DNA of 37,543 bases, from assembly GCA_947165345.1 (NCBI GenBank), contig CAMVAA010000005.1:1-37543 (forward strand), written 5' to 3'. Shown here piece after piece: positions 1 through 6,137 of this stretch; position 1 is the first letter of the stretch; the number at the start of each line of letters is the position of its first letter. The position numbers were made by a program, and so were the translations under genes. The notes below the pieces were generated by a model. That model was not told the DNA's origin, did no database searches, and saw nothing but the letters and a program-made list of their open reading frames with translations. Source of the DNA: an uncultured Bacteroidales bacterium. GTDB taxonomy: Bacteria; Bacteroidota; Bacteroidia; Bacteroidales; P3.

Positions 1-1980
1 CTTAAGATTGCCGAGGACAACGGCTTTGTACACCAGGTGACCAATATCGACGGCGAAGGCAAGATATTCGCCATCTGCAACTGCAATGTCAAGATATGCA
101 ATGCCCTGCGCACATCACAGCTCTTCAACACACCCAACATGAGCCGTAGCGCCTATGTGGCCAAAGTAGAGCCTAAGAATTGCGTAGCCTGCGGCCGCTG
201 TGTGGAATACTGTCCCGCCGGAGCCGTCCGTCTGGGACAAAAGCTTTGCACCAAGCACGGCGAGCAGACTTATCCCAAGCAGGAGCTGCCCGACGCAAAG
301 AAATGGGGGCCGCACAAATGGGATGAGGATTATCGCGACAAGAACCGTATCAACTGCTACCCCACGGGCACTGCGCCATGCAAGACCGCCTGTCCGGCGC
401 ATATCGCCGTGCAGGGTTACCTGAAGAAAGCCGCCGAAGGGAAATACCGCGAGGCATTGGAGCTCATCAAACGTGAGAACCCGTTTCCCGCCGTCTGCGG
501 CCGTGTCTGCAACCGCCGCTGTGAGGATGCCTGTACCCGCGGCACCATTGACAAGCCCATAGCCATCGACGCCGTGAAGAAATTCATCGCCGAACAGGAC
601 CTGCATGCAGAGCACCGCTTCGTGCCGGAAATCAATATTGCGTCAAGCGTCCTCAAACGTTGGGACGAGAAGATTGCCATTATCGGCGGTGGCCCTGCGG
701 GCTTGAGCTGCGCCTATTATCTCGCCACTATGGGCTATCGTCCCACAGTGTTCGAGAAGAACGCCATCCCCGGCGGCATGCTTCAATACGGCATCCCGTC
801 GTACAAACTGGACAAGGCCGTCATCAAGGCCGAGATTGACATCATGCGCGAGATAGGCGTGGAGATACGTACCGGCGTGGAGGTGGGCAAGGACATCACC
901 CTGCAGCAGCTACGCGCGGATGGATATAAAGGCTTCTATGTGGCCATCGGCTGCCAAGGAGGCCGCCTGCCTGGCATCCCGGGAGAGAGCCTCACCGGCG
1001 TTACCACAGCCATCGACTTCCTGCATGCCGCCAACTGCGGAAACACGAAAGTGAGTGGCAAGGTGGTCGTCGTGGGTGGTGGCAACGTAGCCATTGATGC
1101 AGCCCGTGTGGCCAAACGAAGCGGTGCAGCAGAAGTCACCATGCTCTCTCTGGAGACCGAGGATATCATGCCTGCATCCCTGGAGGAGCGCCGCGAAGCC
1201 CGTGAAGACGGTGTGACAATAAACCCTGGCTGGGGTCCCAAAGAGGTGCTCGGCGAAGGTAGTGTCAGCGGCATTGTCTTCAAGAAATGCATCTCCGTGT
1301 TCGACGAGCAGCACCGCTTCGCGCCAAAGTATGACGAGAACGACACCATCACCCTCGACGCCGACGTGGTCATCTTCGCCATCGGCCAGACGGTGGTGCT
1401 GAACGACCTGCTGAAAGGCACCAAGGTGGAGTTTACACGTGGCGTATATCCTGTAGCCGACAAACTCACCTACCAAACGGCCGAACCTGACATCTTCGTG
1501 GGTGGCGACTGCTACAGCGGGCCCAAGTTCGCCATCGATGCCATAGCCGCCGGACATGAGGCCGCCGAAAGCCTGCACCGCTATGTGCAGCACGGACACA
1601 TGACCATCGGGCGCAACCGCCGAGACTTCATTGAGCTGGACAAGGATGACATCCACGTGGAGAGCTACGACAACGCCTCACGTCAGGAGGAAGGCGTGAC
1701 CGAACAGCCCGACAAGTTCAGCGAGTACATGAATACCCTCACAGAGGAGCAGGTGCACATCGAAACCTCACGTTGCCTCTCCTGCGGCGCTTCGGTAGTT
1801 GACGAGAACCGCTGCATAGGCTGCGGCATCTGCACCACCAAATGCGCCTTCGATGCCATCCACCTCTTCCGTGAGCATCCCGAGGCAAGCATCATGCGCA
1901 CCTCGGAGGATAAATTCAGCGGCATACTACCCTACATGATAAAACGCACCGGTAAAATCATCTTCAGCAAGAAAGACTGA
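1..1980 (+). CDS. FAD/NAD(P)-dependent oxidoreductase with ferredoxin-type Fe-S domains (5' partial)
   Basis: The reading frame is open from base 1, so the true start lies before the window; the GTG at 37 is only the first internal start codon. In order the protein has an N-terminal cysteine cluster (CNCNVKIC), a ferredoxin motif CVACGRCVEYCP, a GltD-type Fe-S helical domain (CKTACPAH, CGRVCNRRCEDAC), an FAD Rossmann motif (IIGGGPAGLSCAYYL), an NAD(P) Rossmann motif (VVVVGGGNVAIDAA), the FAD-closing segment IFVGGDCYSGP and a C-terminal ferredoxin motif CIGCGICTTKC. This is the glutamate-synthase-small-subunit/NfnB-like fold, which moves electrons between NAD(P)H, FAD and Fe-S clusters in the cytoplasm. 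Ammonia-side GltB is absent, so I do not call it glutamate synthase. Its TGA overlaps the hypA ATG by one base, suggesting co-translation and perhaps a link with hydrogen or nickel metabolism (inference). Confidence 0.88.
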   Translation, partial: LKIAEDNGFVHQVTNIDGEGKIFAICNCNVKICNALRTSQLFNTPNMSRSAYVAKVEPKNCVACGRCVEYCPAGAVRLGQKLCTKHGEQTYPKQELPDAKKWGPHKWDEDYRDKNRINCYPTGTAPCKTACPAHIAVQGYLKKAAEGKYREALELIKRENPFPAVCGRVCNRRCEDACTRGTIDKPIAIDAVKKFIAEQDLHAEHRFVPEINIASSVLKRWDEKIAIIGGGPAGLSCAYYLATMGYRPTVFEKNAIPGGMLQYGIPSYKLDKAVIKAEIDIMREIGVEIRTGVEVGKDITLQQLRADGYKGFYVAIGCQGGRLPGIPGESLTGVTTAIDFLHAANCGNTKVSGKVVVVGGGNVAIDAARVAKRSGAAEVTMLSLETEDIMPASLEERREAREDGVTINPGWGPKEVLGEGSVSGIVFKKCISVFDEQHRFAPKYDENDTITLDADVVIFAIGQTVVLNDLLKGTKVEFTRGVYPVADKLTYQTAEPDIFVGGDCYSGPKFAIDAIAAGHEAAESLHRYVQHGHMTIGRNRRDFIELDKDDIHVESYDNASRQEEGVTEQPDKFSEYMNTLTEEQVHIETSRCLSCGASVVDENRCIGCGICTTKCAFDAIHLFREHPEASIMRTSEDKFSGILPYMIKRTGKIIFSKKD

Positions 1981-2321
1981 TGCACGAGTTGGGCATAGTG
2001 TTCTACATCATCCGCGATGTGAAGCAGGTGGCGGAAGCCAACCATGTGGAACATGTGGCCTCTGTGGTGATGGACATCGGCGAGGTGTCAACCGTGGTAC
2101 CCCACTTGCTCGGCGACTGCTGGCGCTGGGCTGCCGACAAGGAACCTCTGCTGCAAGGTTGCGAACTGGAGATGAACACTATACCCGCCGTCACCTGGTG
2201 TGACCAATGCAAGAGTGAATATCCCACCGTCGCCCACGGACGCACCTGCCCACATTGCGGCAGCGGCAACACCTGGCTGCTCCGCGGCAACGAAGTGGAA
2301 ATACGCGAGATAAAAGTATAA
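1980..2321 (+). CDS. hypA: HypA-type hydrogenase nickel incorporation protein
   Basis: The 113-residue protein has the usual HypA length and hallmarks: the N-terminal Met-His-Glu whose His2 ligates Ni(II), and a zinc site of two Cys-x2-Cys pairs (Cys74/Cys77 and Cys90/Cys93). HypA delivers nickel to [NiFe]-hydrogenase or urease maturation, working with HypB. No hypB-F or hydrogenase subunit is visible here, so the client enzyme is elsewhere or upstream of the window. The start ATG shares its A with the TGA of the upstream oxidoreductase, which indicates translational coupling. The spacing between the two Cys pairs is short but normal for the family. Confidence 0.92.
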   Translation: MHELGIVFYIIRDVKQVAEANHVEHVASVVMDIGEVSTVVPHLLGDCWRWAADKEPLLQGCELEMNTIPAVTWCDQCKSEYPTVAHGRTCPHCGSGNTWLLRGNEVEIREIKV

Positions 2322-2340
2322 CCTTCAAACTTTAACAACT

Positions 2341-2688
2341 ATGGCTTGCTTTATAGTACCCATGACACAAGCGGTGGCCACCACAATCTACCGCAAATTG
2401 AACACCAAGAAAATCAACACACCGGAGACCTCTCCACTGCTGCGTCATGTGCCGACGCTGGAGAAAATGCTTTGGGGCGGCACCGTGATGCTTGTCGTCG
2501 ACCACATCATCAACGGCGAGGTGACTTGGCGCTACCCCTTCTTCACAGCCCTCACCGAAGTCGGTGGCGCCGAGGTGATGCTTCGCGAGATGCTCACCGT
2601 CGGCGTGCCCATGTCGCTCGTACTCACCGCCGTGTGGGCGGTATATGCCTTCGCCAAAGAAAGAAAAACTCAAACAATCAATCAATAA
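2341..2688 (+). CDS. Small membrane protein of unknown function downstream of hypA
   Basis: This 115-residue protein starts 19 bases after the hypA stop and is probably in the same transcript. A polar N-terminal half is followed by hydrophobic stretches at about residues 45-57 and 84-104, ending in a basic tail (KERKTQ), so one or two membrane spans are likely. I see no catalytic motif and do not recognise the family. Its position between hypA and another small membrane protein suggests a conserved accessory to the oxidoreductase/HypA unit, but that is inference. A second overlapping frame at 2346-2735 looks like a shadow because it is rich in Arg and His. Confidence 0.7.
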   Translation: MACFIVPMTQAVATTIYRKLNTKKINTPETSPLLRHVPTLEKMLWGGTVMLVVDHIINGEVTWRYPFFTALTEVGGAEVMLREMLTVGVPMSLVLTAVWAVYAFAKERKTQTINQ

Positions 2689-2709
2689 CACAAACAAAAA
2701 ACCAACATC

Positions 2710-2907
2710 ATGTTTTTCCAAGTTTATGGGGCTAATGCCCTTATCCAATGGGGAATGCTGCTTGTCGTACTGGCAGGCCTGATTCTCTGGGAATGGAGAA
2801 CATGGCCAAATACGCTGATTTGTTCGAGAAAGAAAAAAATCTCCCAAATGAAAAAAAGTTGTTTCTTTGCACTTGGTTTTGATACTTACAAAGGTCAGAA
2901 GCTGTAA
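2710..2907 (+). pseudogene. Truncated membrane protein (DUF5692-like N-terminus), probably decayed
   Basis: The first ~26 residues (MFFQVYGANALIQWGMLLVV and onward) look like the first transmembrane segment of a Bacteroidales multi-span membrane protein of the DUF5692 type, from memory of the family. After about base 2790 the frame turns into low-complexity polar and basic residues with no further spans. The tail also runs into a promoter-like sequence at 2862-2869 and a structured RNA region, so it is unlikely to be native coding sequence. I read it as a 5' remnant left by a deletion or rearrangement. It could instead be an intact 65-residue single-span peptide. Confidence 0.5.
2862..2869 (+). 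promoter_or_regulatory. Weak Bacteroidota -7 element before structured RNA region
   Basis: TTTCTTTG differs from the consensus TAnnTTTG by one base and is followed by CAC. It sits about 7 bases before the presumed start of the structured region ending at the 3068-3097 terminator. No convincing -33 TTTG is seen at the usual spacing. Confidence 0.35.
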
Positions 2908-3097
2908 CCTAGATGTAACCGAGCAAGTATTAAAAAACGAATCCAACGGAGAAAAACAAACGCAAAAAATGATACATAAGACGCTGATTTATAGTGGGAT
3001 TATTGAAAACTGACACCAAGGGATTCCCTTGGAGAAGGACGGTTCCAGTACCTTCAGGGGGAGCAAGAGAGTACCGCGATGCGGTACTCTTTTTTTT
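2876..3097 (+). ncRNA. Candidate structured non-coding RNA, ~220 nt
   Basis: No credible protein is encoded here. The stretch begins just after a promoter-like TTTCTTTG and ends in a textbook intrinsic terminator. It contains a nested 5' hairpin (GATACTT with AAGTATT, enclosing AGGT with ACCT), a perfect 7-bp hairpin CCAAGGG-ATT-CCCTTGG near 3023-3039, a weaker GAAGG/CCTTC stem after it, then the terminator stem. The length is compatible with a 6S-type regulatory RNA, but I cannot verify the closing stem or a conserved bulge, so no family is assigned. It could also be the 3' UTR of the hypA unit. Confidence 0.4.
3068..3097 (+). terminator. Strong intrinsic terminator
   Basis: A perfect 10-bp inverted repeat, AGAGTACCGC and GCGGTACTCT, with a 3-nt GAT loop is followed directly by seven more T residues. 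It would end the structured RNA and/or the hypA transcript. The last T residues and following G may also serve as the -33 box of the next promoter. Confidence 0.88.
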
Positions 3098-3128
3098 GTG
3101 GCCATGTCGGAAAAAACGTGTATCTTTG
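3095..3128 (+). promoter_or_regulatory. Bacteroidota-type promoter for small membrane protein
   Basis: A perfect -7 element TATCTTTG lies at 3121-3128, with TTTG at 3095-3098, 22 bases upstream. The spacing is slightly longer than the usual 19-21. The gene start follows 26 bases after the -7 box. Confidence 0.72.
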
Positions 3129-3154
3129 CAGCCCGTAATAAGACATCGAGATTG

Positions 3155-3352
3155 ATGAAGACATTCTCTATAGTACTGATACTGGCTGTTGTGGCCGTGG
3201 CCCTGATGATGGGCGGGCTTGGTGTGAAGATGCTCCTGCACAAGGAGAAGGAGTTCCGGCGTCCCTGTGCCAACGCTGATCCAAAAACAGGCCGCTGTGC
3301 ACACTGCACATGCGACCTGAAGAAGGGGAAATCTGCTGGGTCAGTATCCTAA
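3155..3352 (+). CDS. Small single-span membrane protein with cysteine-rich tail
   Basis: I take the ATG at 3155 because a perfect TATCTTTG promoter lies at 3121-3128; the longer frame from 3029 would need translation through the upstream terminator. The 65-residue product has an N-terminal hydrophobic span (residues 4-24), a short basic segment, and a tail with four cysteines (PCANADPKTGRCAHCTCD). Small proteins of this shape, one span plus a Cys-rich motif, are common in Bacteroidales and are usually annotated only as membrane or secreted protein. The cysteines suggest metal or Fe-S binding, which is inference. The 3' end overlaps the convergent decarboxylase gene by 12 bases. Confidence 0.72.
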   Translation: MKTFSIVLILAVVAVALMMGGLGVKMLLHKEKEFRRPCANADPKTGRCAHCTCDLKKGKSAGSVS

Positions 3353-4741
3353 TATTTTCAGCATAGATTTGTAGCTCTGCTCTTTGGCGAAGAGCTTGGT
3401 GGTGTATTCGCCGTTCTGATCCTTGTCGATGATGACATGTTTCGGGGCGGGGATGAGGCAGTGCTGTATGCCGCCGTAGCCGCCGATGCTCTCCTGGTAG
3501 GCGCCGGTGTGGAAGAATCCGATGTAGAGCGGGTTGTCCTTTTGGAGTTTGGGCAGGAATATAGCGTTGGCGTGGCTGTCGGCGTTGTAGTAGTCCTCGC
3601 TGTCGCACGTGAGGCCGCCGAGGAAGACGCGCTGGTATTCGCAGTCCCAGTGGTTGATGGGGAGCATGATGAAGCGCTGGTTGATGCCCCAGGTGTCGGG
3701 CAGGGTGGTGATGAAGCTCGAGTCGATCATGTACCACAGCTCGCGGTCGTTCTGCTGCTTCTGGTCGAGGATGCTATAGAGCGTTGCGCCGCTCTCGCCC
3801 ACGGTGAAGGAGCCGAATTCGGTGAAGATGTTTGGCTCCTCGACGCCACGGTTGGCGCAGATGGCTTTGATCTGGGCCAGTATCTCTTCGGCCATGTATT
3901 CGTAGTCGTAGTTGGTGGCCAGGCTCACTTTGCTGGGGAATCCGCCGCCGATGTTGAGGGAGTCGAGTTCGGGGCAGACGCGCTTGAGGTCGCAGTACAC
4001 ATTGACGCATTTGGCCAGCTCGTTCCAGTAGTAGGCGGTGTCGCGGATGCCGGTGTTGATGAAGAAGTGCAGCATCTTGAAGCGGAACTTGGTGTTCGGC
4101 TTCACCTGTTCCTCATAGAAGGAGACGATGTCGTTGTAGCGGATGCCGAGGCGCGAGGTGTAGAAGTCGAACTTGGGCTCCTCCTCGGAGGCAATGCGGA
4201 TGCCGAGTTGCATGGGTTCCAGGCCGTCGTCGAGGGTGCTGTCGAGGGTGTGGTATTCGTTCTTGTTGTCGAGGATGGGGATGACGTTGTGGAAGCCGTC
4301 GCGGAAGATGCCCACGATGTTTTCTATGTACTGGTCTTTCTTGAAGCCGTTGCAGACGATGACTTTGTCCTTGTCGATGAGGCCTTGCGAGTGCAGCTCC
4401 TGGATGAGGTTGATGTCGAATGCCGACGAGGTTTCGAGGTTGATGTCGTTTTTCAGTGCTTCCTCGAGGACGAAGGCGAAGTGGCTGCTCTTGGTGCAGT
4501 AGCAGTAGTTGTACGTTCCGCAGTAGTCGGTCTTGGCGATGGCTACGTTGAACAGGCGCTTGGCTCGTTGGATCTGTGAACTAATCTTGGGCAGGTAGGT
4601 GATTTTGAGCGGTGTGCCGTACTGTTTGATGATTTCCATCAAGGGGATGTCGTGGAAATAGAGTTCGTTGTCCTCGGTGCGGAATTCGTCCTGTGGAAAG
4701 TCGAACGTCTGGTCGATCAAGTCGTAGTACTTGTTTTTCAT
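3341..4741 (-). CDS. PLP-dependent decarboxylase, alanine-racemase fold (probable biosynthetic arginine decarboxylase)
   Basis: The 466-residue protein starts at MKNKYYDLIDQTF, which matches the N-terminus I recall for Bacteroidota arginine decarboxylases of this length; the frame extends 24 codons upstream but through the promoter. The PLP-binding lysine is probably Lys84 in YCYCTKSSH. Other fold-III features are HFFINTG, the phosphate-binding GGGFPSK loop, EFGSFTVGES and the C-terminal CDSEDYYN segment that supplies the cross-dimer active-site cysteine and aspartate. It would convert arginine to agmatine for polyamine synthesis in the cytoplasm. Diaminopimelate or carboxynorspermidine decarboxylase activity cannot be excluded from sequence alone. 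No agmatine-processing gene is adjacent. Confidence 0.85.
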   Translation of the reverse strand: MKNKYYDLIDQTFDFPQDEFRTEDNELYFHDIPLMEIIKQYGTPLKITYLPKISSQIQRAKRLFNVAIAKTDYCGTYNYCYCTKSSHFAFVLEEALKNDINLETSSAFDINLIQELHSQGLIDKDKVIVCNGFKKDQYIENIVGIFRDGFHNVIPILDNKNEYHTLDSTLDDGLEPMQLGIRIASEEEPKFDFYTSRLGIRYNDIVSFYEEQVKPNTKFRFKMLHFFINTGIRDTAYYWNELAKCVNVYCDLKRVCPELDSLNIGGGFPSKVSLATNYDYEYMAEEILAQIKAICANRGVEEPNIFTEFGSFTVGESGATLYSILDQKQQNDRELWYMIDSSFITTLPDTWGINQRFIMLPINHWDCEYQRVFLGGLTCDSEDYYNADSHANAIFLPKLQKDNPLYIGFFHTGAYQESIGGYGGIQHCLIPAPKHVIIDKDQNGEYTTKLFAKEQSYKSMLKILGY

Positions 4742-4802
4742 TTTGTCCAAATTGATTAGTTTACAATCTATTTTGCAATCCGGGTCACTCGGATGTGTTT
4801 TG

Positions 4803-4810
4803 CAAATATA
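4803..4810 (-). promoter_or_regulatory. -7 element of the decarboxylase promoter
   Basis: Minus-strand TATATTTG followed by CA matches TAnnTTTG exactly and lies about 60 bases before the chosen ATG. This supports the shorter start, because the longer frame would begin at the promoter itself. A clear -33 TTTG is not visible; the region upstream is T-rich. Confidence 0.65.
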
Positions 4811-4892
4811 CAACTAATTTAGTTACATTGTGAAAAAATGTGTGAGAAATGTAAAATAATGGTGTTTTGTGGGGTGGGTTTGTGGGGTTGTG

Positions 4893-4988
4893 GCGTGTCT
4901 TCGACACGCGGTGGGGGAGGGGAGAGTATAACCCCACACGAAACGAAGTTTCGTGTGGGGTTAATGGGGTTACGTGCCGTCGGCACGT
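4893..4988. repeat. Cluster of palindromes with 3-nt loops
   Basis: Three perfect hairpins lie in about 100 bases: GCGTGTC-TTC-GACACGC (4893-4909), a 16-bp stem with loop GAA (4929-4963, arms starting TAACCCCACACG), and ACGTGCC-GTC-GGCACGT (4972-4988). None is followed by a T-run, so simple terminators are unlikely. They resemble dispersed REP-like elements, and the shared 3-nt loop links them with the cluster at 5890-5993. The surrounding 4815-5138 intergenic region holds no gene. Confidence 0.75.
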
Positions 4989-5026
4989 TTGTTGGTGTGA
5001 ACACCCTGCGGTTTTTTTGGTGGGTT

Positions 5027-5104
5027 GCTATTGATATGAAACCCTACGGGGTTTGGGGTGTGTTGATTAGATGGTCGCTATTGATATGAAACCCCTATGG
5101 GGTT
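5027..5104 (+). repeat. Two copies of a 50-bp-period direct repeat ending in a hairpin
   Basis: GCTATTGATATGAAACCC occurs at 5027-5044 and 5077-5094. Each copy leads into a palindrome made from its last bases: AAACCC-TACG-GGGTTT in the first and AACCCC-TAT-GGGGTT in the second. The unit is therefore an invariant 18-base arm plus a variable hairpin. Confidence 0.8.
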
Positions 5105-5138
5105 CTCAAGGGTGGTTCTTTTCGGGAGGGGGAGCGGG

Positions 5139-5840
5139 TCAGTCGAGGAGTTCGTGGAGCTCCACTTCGTAGATGAAGGGGGTGTAGCCGGGGATGTCGC
5201 CGGAGCCGCTCTCGCCGAAGGCGAGCTGGTAGGGGAACCAGAAGCGGTAGATGCTGCCGGCGTTCATGAGCTGGAATCCGTCGATGAGGCCGGGGAACAT
5301 GGGGCTGCCGACCACGTGGTCGATGGGCGGGCGCCGGTCGTAGGTCTGGTCGTAGGGTTTGCCGCTGAGCATGAGGTAGCTGCGATAGTCGAAGCGTACG
5401 CTCTCGGCGTATTTCACCTTAGGGCCGTGGCCTTCGCGCAGCACCTCGTAGTAGAAGCCGCTGGGGTGCTTTTTCACCTTGGGGTTGGAGGCGACGAGGT
5501 TCTTGAAGTATTCGTCCTGGAGCGCGGCCACGTTGGACTGTTGCTGCTTGGACTCTTGGTACTGCTTCATCTGGGCCTGCATCATGATGTACTGGATGGC
5601 CTGGTTGTAGACGGAGTCGGTGATGGGCTGCTGGCGCCCGTCGAGGGTGTGTGCGACGGCCTGTTTGAAAACGTCGTAGTCGAGGTCTACCACTTGGCCC
5701 TGCATCAGGGTGCGGGCCACGTTTTCGCCCATGGCCCAGGAGAGGGTGTCGGTTCGGCTGTCGAGAACAGGCGCGGCGGGGTTGGTGCATGCCGCCAGGA
5801 GGGCTGCGGCCACGAACGGAGTGAAACGAATGATGTTCAT
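5139..5840 (-). CDS. FKBP-type peptidyl-prolyl cis-trans isomerase lipoprotein
   Basis: The 233-residue precursor has a short signal peptide and a lipobox LLAAC with the lipidated cysteine at residue 18, so it should be anchored in an envelope membrane. Residues ~30-105 form the helical FKBP_N-type dimerisation region, including a Gln-rich stretch (MQAQMKQYQESKQQQ). Residues ~120-233 form the FKBP catalytic domain, with FDYRSYLMLSGKPYDQTY, VVGSPMFPGLIDGFQLMNAG and FWFPYQLAFGESG. Proteins of this kind (Mip/FkpA type) speed proline isomerisation during folding of exported proteins. The gene appears monocistronic, between two palindrome-rich regions. Confidence 0.9.
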   Translation of the reverse strand: MNIIRFTPFVAAALLAACTNPAAPVLDSRTDTLSWAMGENVARTLMQGQVVDLDYDVFKQAVAHTLDGRQQPITDSVYNQAIQYIMMQAQMKQYQESKQQQSNVAALQDEYFKNLVASNPKVKKHPSGFYYEVLREGHGPKVKYAESVRFDYRSYLMLSGKPYDQTYDRRPPIDHVVGSPMFPGLIDGFQLMNAGSIYRFWFPYQLAFGESGSGDIPGYTPFIYEVELHELLD

Positions 5841-5889
5841 ATTTGATGTTTTGTGTTATACCTTATTAAATGATTCGTGCGATGAAGTG

Positions 5890-5993
5890 GCGTCTCTCCG
5901 AGACGCGGAGCGGTGGTTGTCTTTATGCCCCAGACTGCGAAAATTGGAGATTTTCTTGTCTGGGGTTATTGAGATTAAGCCTCTCCGAGGCTT
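5890..5993. repeat. Second palindrome cluster
   Basis: GCGTCTC-TCC-GAGACGC (5890-5906) and AAGCCTC-TCC-GAGGCTT (5977-5993) are both 7-bp stems with a TCC loop. Between them, 5928-5965 is an interrupted hairpin in which CCCCAGAC pairs with GTCTGGGG and AAAAT with ATTTT. Together with 4893-5104 these flank the FKBP gene on both sides. The rest of the 5841-6137 gap holds no gene I can support. Confidence 0.72.
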
Positions 5994-6137
5994 TTCTTGC
6001 GGGTGTTGGGTTAAGTTCCATTGTGGTTTTTTCCTGCTGGTGGTGTTGTGAGTAAACCTTGTTGAGTCTTTTTGTGAGTGATTCGGATTGGTATTTTGTT
6101 TTAGTTACATGTCGGTTGTCGGAAGTGGTGGGCTGAC

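Noticed and set aside
3029-3154. N-terminal extension of the small Cys-rich membrane protein
   Set aside because: The extension would be translated through an intrinsic terminator and a perfect TATCTTTG promoter; the ATG at 3155 gives a normal membrane anchor.
3437-4579. 380-codon open frame on the plus strand, Val/Asp/Glu-rich
   Set aside because: It is the antisense shadow of the PLP decarboxylase, whose motifs are clear.
4929-4963. Intrinsic terminator of the decarboxylase or FKBP gene
   Set aside because: There is no T-run on either side, and the location is upstream of the decarboxylase; for FKBP the stem lies ~175 bases past the stop without a U-tract.
5097-5846. 249-codon plus-strand frame
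   Set aside because: It is antisense to the FKBP lipoprotein, with low-complexity Val/Gly/Glu composition and no motif.
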